The notes: generated by a model not told the origin, from the sequence alone. Counted from the stretch's first letter, positions 23,114 to 31,806 are shown. The stretch is 36,975 nt of DNA from an uncultured Flavobacteriaceae bacterium (GCA_947498845.1 CANMLX010000042.1:1-36975), one strand, 5' to 3'. Made by a program: numbers and translations.

Positions 23114-24166
23114 TTAGACTCCTAAAATATTTTTTAAGTAGTCTTTATCTATGTTTCCTCCTGCAAAATCATCAAAACTACGTTCTGCGGCTTCAATAAT
23201 ATGCTTTTGTATAAATGGCGCGCCTTCTCTGGCGCCTTGTTCAGAAGATTTTATACAACATTCCCATTCCATAACTGCCCAAACGTCTATTTCGTATTTA
23301 GTTAGTTTGGAGAAAATGCCTTTAAAATCTACTTGTCCATCACCTAAACTTCTAAAACGTCCTGCGCGGTCTTTCCAATCGGCATAACCGCCATAAACAC
23401 CTTGTCTTCCAGTTGGGTTAAATTCGGCATCTTTTACATGAAAAGCTCTAATACGTTCATGGTAAATATCTATAAATGATAAGTAGTCTAGTTGCTGAAG
23501 CACAAAATGACTAGGGTCATACAATAAATTAGCACGGGAGTGATTTCCTGTAGCTTCTAAAAAACGCTCATACGAAATACCATCATGTAAGTCTTCACCT
23601 GGATGAATTTCATAGCATACATCAACACCATGTTTATCAAAATGATTTAATATAGGAAGCCAACGTTTAGCAAGCTCTTTAAAGCCCATTTCTACAAGTC
23701 CGTTAGGGCGTTGAGGCCATGGGTACACAGTGTGCCACATTAATGCTCCAGAGAACGATGCGTGAGATTTTAAGCCTAATCTACCACTTGCTGTACCGCA
23801 TTTTTTTACAAAATCGATGGCCCATTCTGTTCTTGCTTTAGGGTTGCCTCTTACATGTTCTGGTGCAAAACCATCAAACATGGCGTCGTAAGCTGGATTT
23901 ACAGCCACCAATTGCCCTTGTAGATGCGTAGACAATTCTGTGATTTCTAATCCGTACGAGTTTACCTTTCCTTTTAATTCGTCACAATAGGTCTGACTAT
24001 CAGCTGCCTTTTCAATGTCTATTAAACTAGATTCCCAAGTTGGAATTTGTATGCCTTTATATCCTAAATCTGAAGCCCACTTACACATGCCATCTAACGA
24101 ATTAAATGGGGCTTCGCTACCTGCAAATTGTGCTAAAAACACAGCCGGTCCTTTTATTGTTTTCAT
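23114..24166 (-). CDS. Sugar phosphate isomerase/epimerase-like TIM barrel
   Basis: Cytosolic member of the xylose-isomerase-like (AP endonuclease 2) superfamily, probably isomerising or epimerising a sugar or keto-sugar. The 350-aa product shows the expected metal-ligand segments: CYEIHPGED (Glu), LLYDPSHFVL (Asp, His), FHVKDAEF (His, Asp) and AVMEWECC (Glu). There is no signal peptide. A gene of this type next to a Gfo/Idh/MocA oxidoreductase is a recurring pair in Bacteroidetes sugar clusters. The 127-bp gap to the oxidoreductase holds a dispersed repeat. The exact substrate cannot be named. Confidence 0.85.
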   Translation of the reverse strand: MKTIKGPAVFLAQFAGSEAPFNSLDGMCKWASDLGYKGIQIPTWESSLIDIEKAADSQTYCDELKGKVNSYGLEITELSTHLQGQLVAVNPAYDAMFDGFAPEHVRGNPKARTEWAIDFVKKCGTASGRLGLKSHASFSGALMWHTVYPWPQRPNGLVEMGFKELAKRWLPILNHFDKHGVDVCYEIHPGEDLHDGISYERFLEATGNHSRANLLYDPSHFVLQQLDYLSFIDIYHERIRAFHVKDAEFNPTGRQGVYGGYADWKDRAGRFRSLGDGQVDFKGIFSKLTKYEIDVWAVMEWECCIKSSEQGAREGAPFIQKHIIEAAERSFDDFAGGNIDKDYLKNILGV

Positions 24167-24189
24167 AGTCTATTATTAGTTGTTGTTTT

Positions 24190-24264
24190 GGCGTTACCTC
24201 AAGGGTCGGGCTTTCACTACTCGCTCTCTACGAGGAGCTCAAACAGGCGTTCAATCCCTAACGC
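24190..24264. repeat. GGCGTTA...TAACGC dispersed palindromic repeat
   Basis: Ends GGCGTTA (24190-24196) and TAACGC (24259-24264) are inverted; GGG and CCC also pair just inside. It contains GGGTCGGGCTTTC and CAATCCCTAACGC, which I recognise as a common flavobacterial intergenic repeat. A partial copy lies at 14180-14215. No product is expected. Confidence 0.6.
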
Positions 24265-24293
24265 AGTATCCGCCTACTATAGTTTTTTATTTG

Positions 24294-25442
24294 TTAGTTT
24301 ATTTTTATCCAGGCAGCATTATTTTTGTCGCTTTCAACCGAAGCATAAATAAACTTCATGCCGCGAACACCATCTTTAACTGTTGGGTAATCTGGATGTT
24401 CTATTGTTTTTCCATCTAAAACAGCCATTAGGTGTGTAGCAAAATTTTTATAAATGGTAGCAAATGCTTCCAAATAACCTTCTGGGTGACCTGCAGGAAT
24501 ACGTGATGCATTTAATGCTTCTGGATATAAATCGTTTCCGTTAGTGGTATATATTTTTACAGGAGCTTCCAGCCAATGGGTAATTAATTGGTTTGGATTT
24601 TCCTGGTGCCATTCTAAGCTCCCTTTTTCACCATAAACTTTTATAGCTAAGTTATTTTCTTCGCCTAACGCTATTTGAGAAAACGACATGGTACCTTTGG
24701 CGCCATTTTCCATACGTAATAATAAATTACCATCGTCATCCAGTATTCTTCCTTCGCCAAATCTACCTAAATCGGCTGCTAGTTCTTCTATTTTTAAGCC
24801 AGTGATATATTCTACTAAATTCTCGGCATGAGTACCTATATCTCCTAAGGCACCACCTATTCCAGAGCGTTTTGGGTCTACCCGCCATGACGCTTGTTTT
24901 TGTCCTGTTTTTTCTAATGATGTAGATAGCCAGCCTTGTAAATACTGTACTTGTATTTTTCTAATCTTACCTAAATCACCTTTAGCGACCATAGCTTTGG
25001 CTTGTTTTACCAAAGGGTGACCCGTATAGTTATGGGTTAGTGCAAATAATTTTCCACTTTTTTTAACAATCGTTTCAAGTTCAATCGCTTCTTCTAAAGT
25101 AAGTGTTATAGGTTTGTCGCTAACCACATTAAAGCCATGTTCTAAAGCCATTTTTGCTGGAGGGAAATGCATATGGTTTGGCGTTACTATAGCTACAAAA
25201 TCCATACGTTCGCCTTCAGGCAATTCTTTTTCCTTTAAGATCATGTCTTCAAAATTAGCATAACACCTATCTTCTGGAAGAAACAAATCTTTACCAGAAG
25301 CTATGGATTTTTCAGTATTACTACTAAATGCACCACATACCAATTCTATCATACCATCTATAGAAGATGCTTTTCTGTGTACATCACCAATGAATGATCC
25401 AGCACCACCGCCAATCATTCCCATTTTTAATTTTCTGTTCAT
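24294..25442 (-). CDS. Gfo/Idh/MocA family oxidoreductase
   Basis: NAD(P)-dependent sugar oxidoreductase. The 382-aa product has a Rossmann start MGMIGGGAGSFIGDVH (about 7-22), VAIVTPNHMHFPPAK, and VVSDKPITLTL, a DKP variant of the EKP motif. The catalytic-region GDIGTHAENLVEYITG is followed by the beta-sheet C-terminal domain. No signal peptide is seen. It lies 8 bp after the MFS gene, so they are surely cotranscribed. Within the cluster it probably reduces or oxidises a (keto-)sugar imported by the MFS carrier. Confidence 0.9.
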   Translation of the reverse strand: MNRKLKMGMIGGGAGSFIGDVHRKASSIDGMIELVCGAFSSNTEKSIASGKDLFLPEDRCYANFEDMILKEKELPEGERMDFVAIVTPNHMHFPPAKMALEHGFNVVSDKPITLTLEEAIELETIVKKSGKLFALTHNYTGHPLVKQAKAMVAKGDLGKIRKIQVQYLQGWLSTSLEKTGQKQASWRVDPKRSGIGGALGDIGTHAENLVEYITGLKIEELAADLGRFGEGRILDDDGNLLLRMENGAKGTMSFSQIALGEENNLAIKVYGEKGSLEWHQENPNQLITHWLEAPVKIYTTNGNDLYPEALNASRIPAGHPEGYLEAFATIYKNFATHLMAVLDGKTIEHPDYPTVKDGVRGMKFIYASVESDKNNAAWIKIN

Positions 25443-25450
25443 ATTTTATC

Positions 25451-26659
25451 TTAAACTCTGTTAGCTTCTAATTTTTTGCGTTGTGTGTAGAGAATTCCAA
25501 ATAATACGATGAGTACCATTGGGAAAATAGCAATGTTACTTAGAGTAGCTTGACCAGCAATTAATTCTGCTTGTTCTACAGATGCTCCAGATTCTAATGC
25601 AGACGTTTTAGCGCCATCTAACCAAGATCCAATAACAGGTTGCCAAATGCTGGTGGCAAACATACCTGCGCCACCTATTAAAGACATGCCTAAAGCACCA
25701 GTTTTAGGAATGTATTCACTAACAAAACCAATCATGGTAGGCCAGAAATACATGACGCCTAGAGCAAATAGTATTGCTGAAACATACACCATACCTCCAC
25801 TTGCTGTACTCATTAAATAAACACCTATGGCTGCAATAATTGCAGATATAAATAATACGCCTGGAGGATTTAATTTGTGTATTATAGGACCTGCAAAATA
25901 ACGCCCTACAGCCATTAATCCTGTAACCATAGCTAAAATAAGCATAGGGCTAGCGCCACTGTTTCCTAATATTTTTTCTACCCATTGTTGGGTGCCTAAT
26001 TCTGTAGTAGCTGTTAATGTCATGCAAACAGCCATAAAAATAAATAACGGAGAGAGTAAGCTTTTTATATTGACAGAAGTATCTGAAACAATATTCTCGT
26101 TTTTGGGGAATTTTTGTCCAAAAAATAAAAAGCCATATAATAATGTTGGAATTAACATAATGCCTATTTGCATTTGCCATCCCATATTATAATCTGTCAT
26201 AAATTTTGATGCGAGTGCTCCAATTACAATACCTCCAGGAAACCACACATGAAACTTATTAAGCATTGTAGTTCTATTGTTTGTATACATGTCTGCAATT
26301 AATGGGTTACAAGCAGCTTCTACAGAACCGTTCGCAAAACCAATAAAGAATGTTGAAATAAGGAGTGTCCAGAATCCTCCTGCAAAAATGGTTAATAGCA
26401 ACCCTAATAAGTGCGATACGAAGGCTATCATCATTAGCTTTTTTGCTCCAAATGAATTATATGCTAGACCGCCAAAAATAGTAGCTATTGGGAATCCTAA
26501 AAAAGCCATACTGTTTACCCAGCCTAACTCCGTATCAGATAACGCGAAGTCGGTACCTAATTGTTTTAGTATGCCAGCTCGAATCGCAAATGTCATTGCG
26601 GTTACAACAAGTGAAATGCAAGATGCAATAAACAGCCTGTTTTTATTAATATTCTCCAT
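25451..26659 (-). CDS. MFS sugar transporter
   Basis: Inner-membrane major facilitator with about 12 hydrophobic segments over 402 aa. FGGLAYNSFGAKKLMMIAF fits the loop 2-3 motif of the superfamily (G-x(4)-D/N-x-x-G-x-K/R-K). The sequence is closest in feel to the FucP/GluP-like sugar:proton symporters of Bacteroidetes, with an acidic residue in GFANGSVEAACNPLIAD. It is flanked closely by a secreted TIM barrel (31 bp) and a Gfo/Idh oxidoreductase (8 bp), consistent with sugar uptake. The substrate is unknown. Confidence 0.87.
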   Translation of the reverse strand: MENINKNRLFIASCISLVVTAMTFAIRAGILKQLGTDFALSDTELGWVNSMAFLGFPIATIFGGLAYNSFGAKKLMMIAFVSHLLGLLLTIFAGGFWTLLISTFFIGFANGSVEAACNPLIADMYTNNRTTMLNKFHVWFPGGIVIGALASKFMTDYNMGWQMQIGIMLIPTLLYGFLFFGQKFPKNENIVSDTSVNIKSLLSPLFIFMAVCMTLTATTELGTQQWVEKILGNSGASPMLILAMVTGLMAVGRYFAGPIIHKLNPPGVLFISAIIAAIGVYLMSTASGGMVYVSAILFALGVMYFWPTMIGFVSEYIPKTGALGMSLIGGAGMFATSIWQPVIGSWLDGAKTSALESGASVEQAELIAGQATLSNIAIFPMVLIVLFGILYTQRKKLEANRV

Positions 26660-26690
26660 AATATATTATTTAATTTGGTTAGTTTTTCTT

Positions 26691-27668
26691 TTATGATAAT
26701 TGTTTGCCTACCTTTAAAAGTAGGTTTTTAGTTAGTTCAATACCTTTTTCTTCTGAAACATTTTTCCCTTCAAACTCAATTCCAATAAACCCAGAATATC
26801 CTACTTCTTTAACCATTTTCATAATGCTATAATAATCTATAGTGGTTTCATTTCCGTTTTTATCAAAATCATATGATTTAGCACTTATTGCTTTTGCAAA
26901 GGGGAGTAATTCTTGCATTCCTTTATATGTGTCGTATGCCTCAAGGCAGGGGCTTATACCTTTTTCATTTGCTTCTCCTTTTGTAATACAGAAATTACCA
27001 AAATCGGGTAATGTGCCACAGTTTTTATTTTTTATTTGAGAAAACACGTTATGCATCCATGCTCCGTTTGAAGAAAAATGCCCATGATTTTCTACCAATA
27101 TATTAATATTAGAGTTTTTTGCAAATTCAGACAGTTTGTTTAAAGCGTCTACACTTGCTTTTATAGCATCCTCTTTTATTTGTCCTCCGGCAAGGTTTAC
27201 TCTAATAGCATGGCATTCTAAAAAATGAGCTGCTTCGACCCATTTATAATGATTTTCTATCGACTTAAGTCTCTTTTTTGTATCAGCGCCAGCTAAATTG
27301 CCTTCTCCATCAACCATTATTAATACATTTTGCTGTCCTTCGGTATTTGCTCTGGTTTTCATTTCTTTTAAGTAAGCCATGTCTTTGGCTTTATCTTTAA
27401 AAAAGCCACTAACATATTCTACGCCATCACAACCAAAATGTCTTGCTTTGGCTGCAAAGTCTAGATGGTCTATATCTCCAGAAAATAATGCTCTGTGTAG
27501 AGACCATTGGGCTAATGAGATTTTAAAACTCCAAGATGCAGTTTCTGTTTTTAAGGATTGTTGGGCTTGAGTTGTATCGCTTTTAGAGTTTTTACAAGAA
27601 GCCAAGCCTAAAATAGATAGTGCTAATGCGGTTTGACTGGTTTTGTAAATAAAATCACGTCTGTTCAT
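26691..27668 (-). CDS. Tat-exported TIM-barrel isomerase-like lipoprotein
   Basis: Xylose-isomerase-like protein predicted to act outside the cytoplasm. From ATG at 27668 it begins MNRRDFIYKT, a twin-arginine signal, followed by a hydrophobic stretch and a lipobox-like LASC (Cys25). A TTG at 27698 would add ten residues and spoil the signal. The TIM barrel shows ILVENHGHFSSNG (Glu), LPDFGNFCI (Asp), AKSYDFDKNGN and GFIGIEFEG (Glu), where metal ligands are expected. Tat export suggests folding, perhaps with metal, before export. It is the first gene after the AraC regulator and probably the head of the operon. Confidence 0.85.
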   Translation of the reverse strand: MNRRDFIYKTSQTALALSILGLASCKNSKSDTTQAQQSLKTETASWSFKISLAQWSLHRALFSGDIDHLDFAAKARHFGCDGVEYVSGFFKDKAKDMAYLKEMKTRANTEGQQNVLIMVDGEGNLAGADTKKRLKSIENHYKWVEAAHFLECHAIRVNLAGGQIKEDAIKASVDALNKLSEFAKNSNINILVENHGHFSSNGAWMHNVFSQIKNKNCGTLPDFGNFCITKGEANEKGISPCLEAYDTYKGMQELLPFAKAISAKSYDFDKNGNETTIDYYSIMKMVKEVGYSGFIGIEFEGKNVSEEKGIELTKNLLLKVGKQLS

Positions 27669-27687
27669 GCCTAAAATATTAGTTGAT

Positions 27688-27702
27688 TGGTTTGGCAAAC
27701 CA
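27688..27702. promoter_or_regulatory. 15-bp palindrome TGGTTTGgCAAACCA, possible operator
   Basis: A perfect 7-bp inverted repeat around one G, ending about 20 bp upstream of the ATG of the sugar operon's first gene. It also overlaps the end of the longer TTG-started frame. Its position suits a regulator-binding site or a leader hairpin; neither is shown. Confidence 0.35.
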
Positions 27703-27777
27703 CGTGAAAGTATATAAATAAAATGTTTTAACTGTTTATTTTTATTCAGTGAAAAAATTTAAACATTTTAATGGTGT

Positions 27778-28812
27778 TTATAGATGGCTACTAATAGGTA
27801 GTGCTCTATGTGTTTTACGGTACTCATTAGGTGAGCATTTTTCATGCTTTTTAAATACTGTTGAGAAATATTGACTAGTTGTAAAGCCAGACATGTAAGC
27901 GACTTCGCTAATGGTTAGGTTCTCGTTTTTAAGTAGTATTTTTTTAGACATTTCAAGTCTGCGCATGGTTAAGTAGCGCATTGGAGTTAAATTTGTTAGC
28001 TGTTTGCAGTGGTGCGTAAATCTTGTTAAGCCTACACCTGCCGACTGAGACATCTGCTCTATAGTCCAGTTTTCCGATAAGTTTTTATCAAGCTCTTTTA
28101 GGAAGTATTCAACACTTCGGGAGCTATCGGTTAAGGATTCGTTAAGTTCTATGTTTTCGTTATTTAGCAGATCTAAAATAAGGATGAGTAAGTAATTTAT
28201 AAGCAGTCTTACTCTGGAGGCGTTACTGCTATTTTTATCAGTGTTTATTGCAAAATTAATACGTTTAAAACAGTCGCGAATTTTTTGATCGGTTTTTAAA
28301 ATGGACTTTTCGTTATGTCTTAAAATTTTGGTAAGTCTAGATAGATCCTTTTTAGTTAAACTTATCCAATCTGGCCAAATCCACTCTTGGTGGGGTCTGC
28401 GCACACCTAAATCTATAATTACCCAGTAAAATTTTCCCATCCCTATGTAAGGGTTGCCAACCTTGTGAGCCTCCCAGGGGCGGGTAATAGTTAGGTGGTT
28501 TGGGGTAAGTGTAACCTCCTTGTTCTCCTGGGCATATGGCATCGTGCCAGACTCTAAAAAATGGAATTCTATTCCTTCGTTTCTATGCCAGTCCAGTCCC
28601 CAGTCTTGAGGTTCGTTAGCATCCCAATACCCTATGCTGTTAAGTCCTAGTGTGTTTTCGTCTAGCCGATCTCCTGGGTAGGTGTGTCTTGCTAAAGCTT
28701 TAAACTTTAACTTTTTTCTTTTATAGGCATCTATTAGGGGGAGGCATGTGTCTGCATGGTATACTACACCGTCTGCTTCATAGGGTTCGATTTTTTGTGT
28801 GTTTACTTTCAC
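27778..28812 (-). CDS. AraC family transcriptional regulator
   Basis: DNA-binding regulator, probably of the sugar cluster on both sides. The 344-aa product has an N-terminal cupin-like ligand domain (about 50-150, with GIEFHFLESGTMPY) and a C-terminal pair of HTH motifs (about 240-335). WTIEQMSQSAGVGLTRFTHH is the first helix pair, and LTISEVAYMSGFTTSQYFST is the second, with FKKHEKCSPNEYRK. The start is GTG at 28812; no in-frame ATG lies near. It is divergent from the GMC dehydrogenase across 122 bp, which contains a small palindrome (28886-28898). Confidence 0.92.
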   Translation of the reverse strand: MKVNTQKIEPYEADGVVYHADTCLPLIDAYKRKKLKFKALARHTYPGDRLDENTLGLNSIGYWDANEPQDWGLDWHRNEGIEFHFLESGTMPYAQENKEVTLTPNHLTITRPWEAHKVGNPYIGMGKFYWVIIDLGVRRPHQEWIWPDWISLTKKDLSRLTKILRHNEKSILKTDQKIRDCFKRINFAINTDKNSSNASRVRLLINYLLILILDLLNNENIELNESLTDSSRSVEYFLKELDKNLSENWTIEQMSQSAGVGLTRFTHHCKQLTNLTPMRYLTMRRLEMSKKILLKNENLTISEVAYMSGFTTSQYFSTVFKKHEKCSPNEYRKTHRALPISSHL

Positions 28813-28885
28813 TGAAGTATTTTAAACAATTTTATGATGCAAAATAGTTAATTTCCCATTCCTTTTAAAGTATTTTATTCTTTTG

Positions 28886-28898
28886 TGTTATTTTAACA
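28886..28898. promoter_or_regulatory. TGTTA-ttt-TAACA palindrome in divergent promoter region
   Basis: A 5-bp inverted repeat midway between the divergent AraC gene and the GMC operon. It is a candidate binding site for a regulator of both. No convincing TAnnTTTG promoter is seen on either strand here. Confidence 0.3.
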
Positions 28899-28934
28899 AA
28901 TAATTAGACTAAACTTTATAGTATTCTTTTAAAA

Positions 28935-30659
28935 ATGAGTGATCAAAACATTACAGAACATCCAACAAAATATGACGCTATAGTTATAGGTACAGGCATT
29001 AGTGGCGGTTGGGCAACTAAAGAACTTTGTGAAAAAGGATTAAAAACCTTAGTGCTAGATCGAGGTAGGAATGTAAAACATGTTGAAGATTACCCAACAA
29101 TGCATGATGATCCATGGGATATCGAGCATTATGGTAAGCAGTCTGAAGACGAGTTAAAAAATCAATACAACCAACGACGTTTATGGGGAGGAGGCTTAAC
29201 TCGTAAAGAATCAAAGCATTGGTTTGTAGACGATTCCAAACATCCATACAATGAAACGAAGGAATATCTCTGGATTAGAGGATATCATGTTGGTGGACGC
29301 TCTATTATGTGGGGGAGACAATCATACCGCTTGAGTGAAATGGATTTTGAGGCTAATAAAAAGGATGGGCATGGTGTAGATTGGCCAATTCGTTATAAAG
29401 ATATTGCGCCTTGGTATGATAAAGTTGAAGAATTTATAGGGGTAACAGGTGAAAATTTAGGTTTGGATCAACTTCCAGATGGTAAATTATCTCCACCTAT
29501 GGAACTTAATTGTGTAGAAAAAGATTTAAAAGAAAGTATTTCAAAGGAGTTTGAGGATGGGCGTTTACTAACCATAGGTAGAGCTGCACATTTAACAGGT
29601 AATGCTATGCATGAAGGTAGGTCTAACTGCCAATACAGAAATAGATGTGTGCGAGGCTGTCCTTTTGGAGGGTATTTTAGTAGTAATTCTTCTACTTTGC
29701 CTGCAGCAGAGCGTACAGGGAATATGCATTTAAGACCGCATTCTATTGCTTATGAAATTGTTTACGACGATACTCTTAAAAAAGCGATTGGTGTAAAAGT
29801 TATTGATGCTGAAACTAAAGAAAAACTATTTTTTAAAGCAGATATTATTTTCTGCTGTGCTTCAGCTATTGCATCCACAGCCATTTTAATGCAATCTAAA
29901 TCTAAACGTTTTCCAAATGGTTTGGGTAATGATTCTGGGGAATTAGGTCATAACTTAATGGATCATCATTATGCTGTTGGCGCTTCTGGAGAAGTAGATG
30001 GTTTTGATGATAAGTATTATAAAGGAAGACGTCCTAACGGATTTTATATTCCAAGATTTAGAAACTTAGGAGATAAAAAAACTAAACAAAAAAAATTTAT
30101 TCGTGGTTATGGTTATCAAGGCGGTGCTAGTAGAACAAATTGGCAACATGCAGTTGCAGAACTAAGTTATGGAGAAGCATTAAAAGATGATATTTTAAAA
30201 CCAGGACCATGGAAAGTAGGTATGGGAGGATTTGGTGAGTGCTTACCATATCACGAAAATAAAATGACCTTAAATTATGAAAAATTGGATGAATGGGGGC
30301 TACCTACTATAAGTTTTGACGCAGAAATTAAAGAAAATGAAATTGAAATGCGTAAAGATATGCGCGATCAGGCGGTAGCTATGTTAAAATCTGCTGGATA
30401 CAAAAATGTTGAAGGATATTTAGGTAAAGCAGTTCCTGGAGCTTGTATTCACGAAATGGGAACAGCTCGCATGGGGCACGATCCAAAAACATCTGTTTTA
30501 AATAAATACAATCAAATACATGCCGTGCCTAATGTATATGTAACAGACGGTGCTTGTATGACATCTTCGGCATGCCAAAACCCGTCATTAACTTATATGG
30601 CTTTAACAGCCAGAGCTGCAAATCATGCCGCAAAAGCGTTTAAAAATAAAAATAGTTAG
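28935..30659 (+). CDS. GMC-family FAD sugar/glycoside dehydrogenase, large subunit
   Basis: FAD-dependent oxidoreductase oxidising a sugar, polyol or glycoside hydroxyl. The 574-aa product has the FAD Rossmann motif VIGTGISGG (17-25). The cysteine trio Cys232, Cys238 and Cys242 lies in NCQYRNRCVRGCPFGG, as in the gluconate/fructose dehydrogenase clade. The active-site histidine is His506 in CIHEMGTARMGHDP, and Asn549 is in CQNPSLTYMAL. No signal peptide is visible, so export with its Tat-signal partner is possible. The next gene (3-bp gap) is the gluconate-2-dehydrogenase subunit 3 type, which normally pairs with such enzymes. Glucoside 3-dehydrogenase is the most interesting option, but this is an inference. 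Confidence 0.9.
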   Translation: MSDQNITEHPTKYDAIVIGTGISGGWATKELCEKGLKTLVLDRGRNVKHVEDYPTMHDDPWDIEHYGKQSEDELKNQYNQRRLWGGGLTRKESKHWFVDDSKHPYNETKEYLWIRGYHVGGRSIMWGRQSYRLSEMDFEANKKDGHGVDWPIRYKDIAPWYDKVEEFIGVTGENLGLDQLPDGKLSPPMELNCVEKDLKESISKEFEDGRLLTIGRAAHLTGNAMHEGRSNCQYRNRCVRGCPFGGYFSSNSSTLPAAERTGNMHLRPHSIAYEIVYDDTLKKAIGVKVIDAETKEKLFFKADIIFCCASAIASTAILMQSKSKRFPNGLGNDSGELGHNLMDHHYAVGASGEVDGFDDKYYKGRRPNGFYIPRFRNLGDKKTKQKKFIRGYGYQGGASRTNWQHAVAELSYGEALKDDILKPGPWKVGMGGFGECLPYHENKMTLNYEKLDEWGLPTISFDAEIKENEIEMRKDMRDQAVAMLKSAGYKNVEGYLGKAVPGACIHEMGTARMGHDPKTSVLNKYNQIHAVPNVYVTDGACMTSSACQNPSLTYMALTARAANHAAKAFKNKNS

Positions 30660-30662
30660 ATT

Positions 30663-31292
30663 ATGAACAGGAGAGAAGCTTTAAAAAATTTAACCCTTGG
30701 TATAGGGTATACTGTCGCTACACCTACCTTATTGGGGATGCTTAATTCATGTAAAGCCAAAGTTAAAACATGGACACCTCTATTTCTATCTGAACAAGAA
30801 AAGTATATCGTCACACATTTGGTAGATATTATTTTACCAAAAACGGATACGCCTGGGGCATTAGATGTTAATGTGCCTCAATTTTTAGATATGGTTTATG
30901 CAGATGTTGAAAAAGACGCTAATAAAAACCTATTTAAAAAAGGGGCAACACTATTTGCTAAAAAATTCAATGAGACTTTTAATAAAGAAACCATTAAAGG
31001 TGAAAAACAAGAATTTGCGTCTCTATTAAAAACATATTTTAGTATTTCTCCTGAGACTGAAAAGCAAATTAACAAACAGCAAAAATTGAAAGTAAAAGAT
31101 GTGTCTTCAGATCAAATGGAGCAATATGCTACTTATAAGTTTTTAAAGTCTGTAAGGTATTATGCCATATTTGGTTATTGCAATTCAGAGACTGTAGGGG
31201 AATCTGTTTTAGCATACGATCCTATTCCAGGGGGGTATCAAGGCTGTGTTTCTGTTGATGAAGCGACAGGAGGAAACGCTTGGTCTTTATAA
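30663..31292 (+). CDS. Gluconate 2-dehydrogenase subunit 3-like protein
   Basis: Small subunit that accompanies GMC sugar dehydrogenases in the periplasm. The 209-aa product starts MNRREALKNLTLGIGYTVA, a twin-arginine (Tat) signal, then LNSCKAK where the cysteine could be a lipid anchor. The mature domain is mainly helical, with the family's YIVTHLVDIILPKTDTPGA near 48-66 and a C-terminal YDPIPGGYQGCVSVDE. It begins 3 bp after the GMC stop. Electrons must go on to a cytochrome that is not in this window. Confidence 0.88.
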   Translation: MNRREALKNLTLGIGYTVATPTLLGMLNSCKAKVKTWTPLFLSEQEKYIVTHLVDIILPKTDTPGALDVNVPQFLDMVYADVEKDANKNLFKKGATLFAKKFNETFNKETIKGEKQEFASLLKTYFSISPETEKQINKQQKLKVKDVSSDQMEQYATYKFLKSVRYYAIFGYCNSETVGESVLAYDPIPGGYQGCVSVDEATGGNAWSL

Positions 31293-31335
31293 CTTAAAAA
31301 GTTAAACTTAATGATTAAGGGGATAAAGGAGAAGC

Positions 31336-31425
31336 ATGATGATTATTGTGATTGATACAGGATTTACTGCCGGTTTAGACCGCTAAAGAGCCTTGTGAAG
31401 ACGGGCTTAAAACTTTACTGTTATA
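31336..31425 (+). pseudogene. N-terminal remnant of a second GMC dehydrogenase
   Basis: Frame 1 gives MIIVIDTGFTAGLDR, matching AIVIGTGISGGWAT of the intact GMC gene. A +1 shift gives AKEPCEDGLKTLLL, matching TKELCEKGLKTLVL. The FAD motif is damaged (GTG to DTG) and a stop follows at once. Nucleotide identity with 28974-29060 is evident through the stretch. It is a decayed duplication lying just downstream of the intact pair. Confidence 0.75.
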
Positions 31426-31451
31426 GCTAACTGTATTAAGAAAATAGTCTT

Positions 31452-31672
31452 TCAAATGTAAGCGTACATAACCAAGATAAAACTTCTAAAAGTTGTAATA
31501 CCGTTTAAATGGAATAGTGCCTGAATGGTCATTATCTCAGACATGAATAATTTGGAGGATTTCTTATGCTTTTTCCATTCCCAATAAGCCTTTGTTCAAA
31601 TAATGGCATAAATTCTTTACAAAAATCATCAATAGGACAGAAAATTTTGGTAATTTTAGTAGAAGAAATCAT
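31452..31672 (-). pseudogene. IS982-family transposase fragment, frameshifted
   Basis: ATG at 31672 opens MISSTKITKIFCPIDDFCKE, typical of IS982-family transposase N-termini. The frame breaks near 31555, and the next frame continues SKLFMSEIMTIQALFHLNGI before a stop at 31454-31452. About 70 of some 290 residues remain and the catalytic DDE region is absent, so it is a dead fragment. The rest of 31293-31806 shows only a 6-bp stem CATACT-ATAA-AGTATG (31736-31751). Confidence 0.75.
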
Positions 31673-31806
31673 AAAGCAGATTGTTTTAGTTGCTTGTAAT
31701 TCAGCGCTTTAATTTGTTAATTATTCTGCTTTTTTCATACTATAAAGTATGGTTTCTTATGTCGAACTCACATTAAATTAATCCTAACCCTTAAAATTCA
31801 ACAACA

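Noticed and set aside
24180..24419. Plus-strand frame of 79 codons starting in the spacer before the TIM barrel
   Set aside because: It runs across the dispersed GGCGTTA repeat and antisense to the Gfo/Idh gene; no codon or motif support.
27669..27698. Ten-residue upstream extension (TTG start) of the Tat-exported isomerase
   Set aside because: It would bury the twin-arginine signal and overlaps a palindrome; ATG at 27668 yields a textbook Tat signal.
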